Shown piece after piece: positions 63,418-64,000 of a DNA stretch of 64,000 nucleotides (positions are counted from its first letter, which is position 1; every line of letters begins with the position of its first letter). A program made the position numbers and the translations under genes. The DNA is from Anaerolineales bacterium (GTDB lineage: Bacteria; Chloroflexota; Anaerolineae; 4572-78; J111). The notes under the pieces were generated by a model that had not been told where the DNA came from, did not search any database, and saw nothing but the letters and a program-made list of their open reading frames with translations. The stretch lies in NCBI GenBank assembly GCA_015075405.1, contig JABTUK010000004.1, forward strand, positions 620,001-684,000, in the 5' to 3' direction.

Positions 63418-63518
63418 AGGTAGTAAGTAGTAGGCAGTAAGGGATTATTTCTTACCCCTACCCCCTACCCCCTACCCCCTACGACCTACTACCTACTACC
63501 TACTACCTACTACGGAGG
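63418..63518. repeat. TAGGTAG / CTACCCC / CTACTAC-word dyad
   Basis: TAGGTAG TAAGTAG TAGGCAG, a GGATTATTTC centre, then four CTACCCC and four CTACTAC words in one 7-bp register. Two different words follow each other on the right arm. Confidence 0.9.
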
Positions 63519-63523
63519 ATTTT

Positions 63524-64000
63524 ATGAGCAGCAAAGTAGCTGTAATTGCAATCGGCGGCAATTCACTCATCAAAGATAAGCAGCACCAAACCGTTGCAGA
63601 TCAATATCAGGCGGCCAAAGAAACCTGCGCCCATATTGCCGCGATGATCAAAAATGGCTGGAATGTGGTGATTGGGCATGGCAACGGGCCACAGGTCGGC
63701 TTTATTCTGCGCCGGTCTGAACTGGCCGCCCACGAACTGCACGAAATCCCGCTAGATGTCTGCGGGGCCGATAGCCAGGGGGCCATTGGCTACGCCTTGC
63801 AGCAAAATCTCTACAACTACTTTCGTGAGTTAGGCATCCAAAAGCAAGTCGCCACCATCGTGACTCAGGTCGAGGTGAGCCGCGATGACCCGGCCTTTCA
63901 AAACCCCACTAAACCCATCGGCTCGTTCATGGACAGCGCCCAGGCCGAGCGCCGCCGTCAGGAGGGCTGGAGTGTAGTCGAGGATGCCGGGCGCGGCTGG
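63524..64000 (+). CDS. arcC: Carbamate kinase (N-terminal part, cut by the window end)
   Basis: 159 codons visible, no stop before the window ends. VAVIAIGGNSLIKDK is the N-terminal phosphate loop, GWNVVIGHGNGPQVGFILRRSE lies near 45-66, LDVCGADSQGAIGYALQQNL near 75-95, and IVTQVEVSRDDPAFQNPTKPIG near 113-135. It converts carbamoyl phosphate and ADP to ATP. Following ygeY and ygeW it would complete an energy-yielding carbamoyl route. GGAGG ribosome site after the repeat. Confidence 0.95.
   Translation, partial: MSSKVAVIAIGGNSLIKDKQHQTVADQYQAAKETCAHIAAMIKNGWNVVIGHGNGPQVGFILRRSELAAHELHEIPLDVCGADSQGAIGYALQQNLYNYFRELGIQKQVATIVTQVEVSRDDPAFQNPTKPIGSFMDSAQAERRRQEGWSVVEDAGRGW

Overview
The window looks like a chromosomal stretch of a Chloroflexota bacterium (Anaerolineae/Caldilineae-like). 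This placement is an inference from secreted proteins with a CSLREA motif and an IYLPLI-type C-terminus, LysM-fused oligopeptide-binding proteins, [2Fe-2S] domains fused to cobalamin enzymes, and the very high density of short-word dyad repeats. No rRNA or marker protein in the window fixes the taxonomy.

Layout. 1-1.7 kb: a CPA2 cation/proton antiporter (minus). 1.9-19.0 kb: one long minus-strand uptake and catabolism region. It has two oligopeptide-type ABC importers (binding protein plus two permeases each, no ATPase genes in view), a signal-less Leu/Ile/Val-type binding protein, a DegT-type aminotransferase, an LLM flavin oxidoreductase, an M24 peptidase, a HExxH protein, an aspartoacylase-like enzyme, an amidohydrolase and two SDRs. 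19.0-19.8 kb: non-coding, with a repeat element, a probable structured RNA and the guaB leader. 19.8-30.9 kb: plus-strand purine cluster guaB-purL-purQ-purC-purF-purD-purM-purN. 30.9-39.5 kb: a large SARP/NB-ARC/TPR regulator (minus) divergent from a secreted beta-helix protein, a small membrane protein, a secreted beta-propeller protein and a membrane-anchored HEWTH protein. 39.6-53.6 kb: a cobalamin operon behind a promoter, an AdoCbl riboswitch and a terminator: cobD-cobT-cobB-pduX-cobQ-cbiB-cobO-ferredoxin-cobN. 53.6-55.2 kb: an AT-richer accessory patch with a BrnT-type toxin/antitoxin pair, a relic of a cobN 3' end and an orphan gene. 55.2-59.8 kb: an RluA-type pseudouridine synthase, a small unknown protein, lspA and a YfhO-like membrane protein. 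59.8-64 kb: a GntR/UTRA regulator with a visible promoter and operator, followed by ygeY, a four-helix-bundle gene, ygeW and a carbamate kinase cut by the window edge.

The most striking signal is not a gene. At least 30 loci carry arrays of 6-8 bp words (mostly 7), usually arranged as left array, short centre, reverse-complement array. The word differs from locus to locus (TTCATCC, GAGGCGA, GCACCAC, CTACTAC, TAATCAG and others) while the architecture stays the same. They occupy most intergenic gaps of the purine and cobalamin operons. They also sit in frame inside purL, cobB, cobQ, cbiB, cobO and, seven times, cobN, and inside a peripheral part of the cobalamin riboswitch. They resemble in form the heptanucleotide STRR sequences of cyanobacteria and in behaviour the in-frame palindromic elements of Rickettsia, but the changing word with constant architecture is unusual. 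A four-helix-bundle (S23-type) gene lies between two such dyads and is one candidate for a linked function.

All function calls come from reading the sequence. No database search was run.
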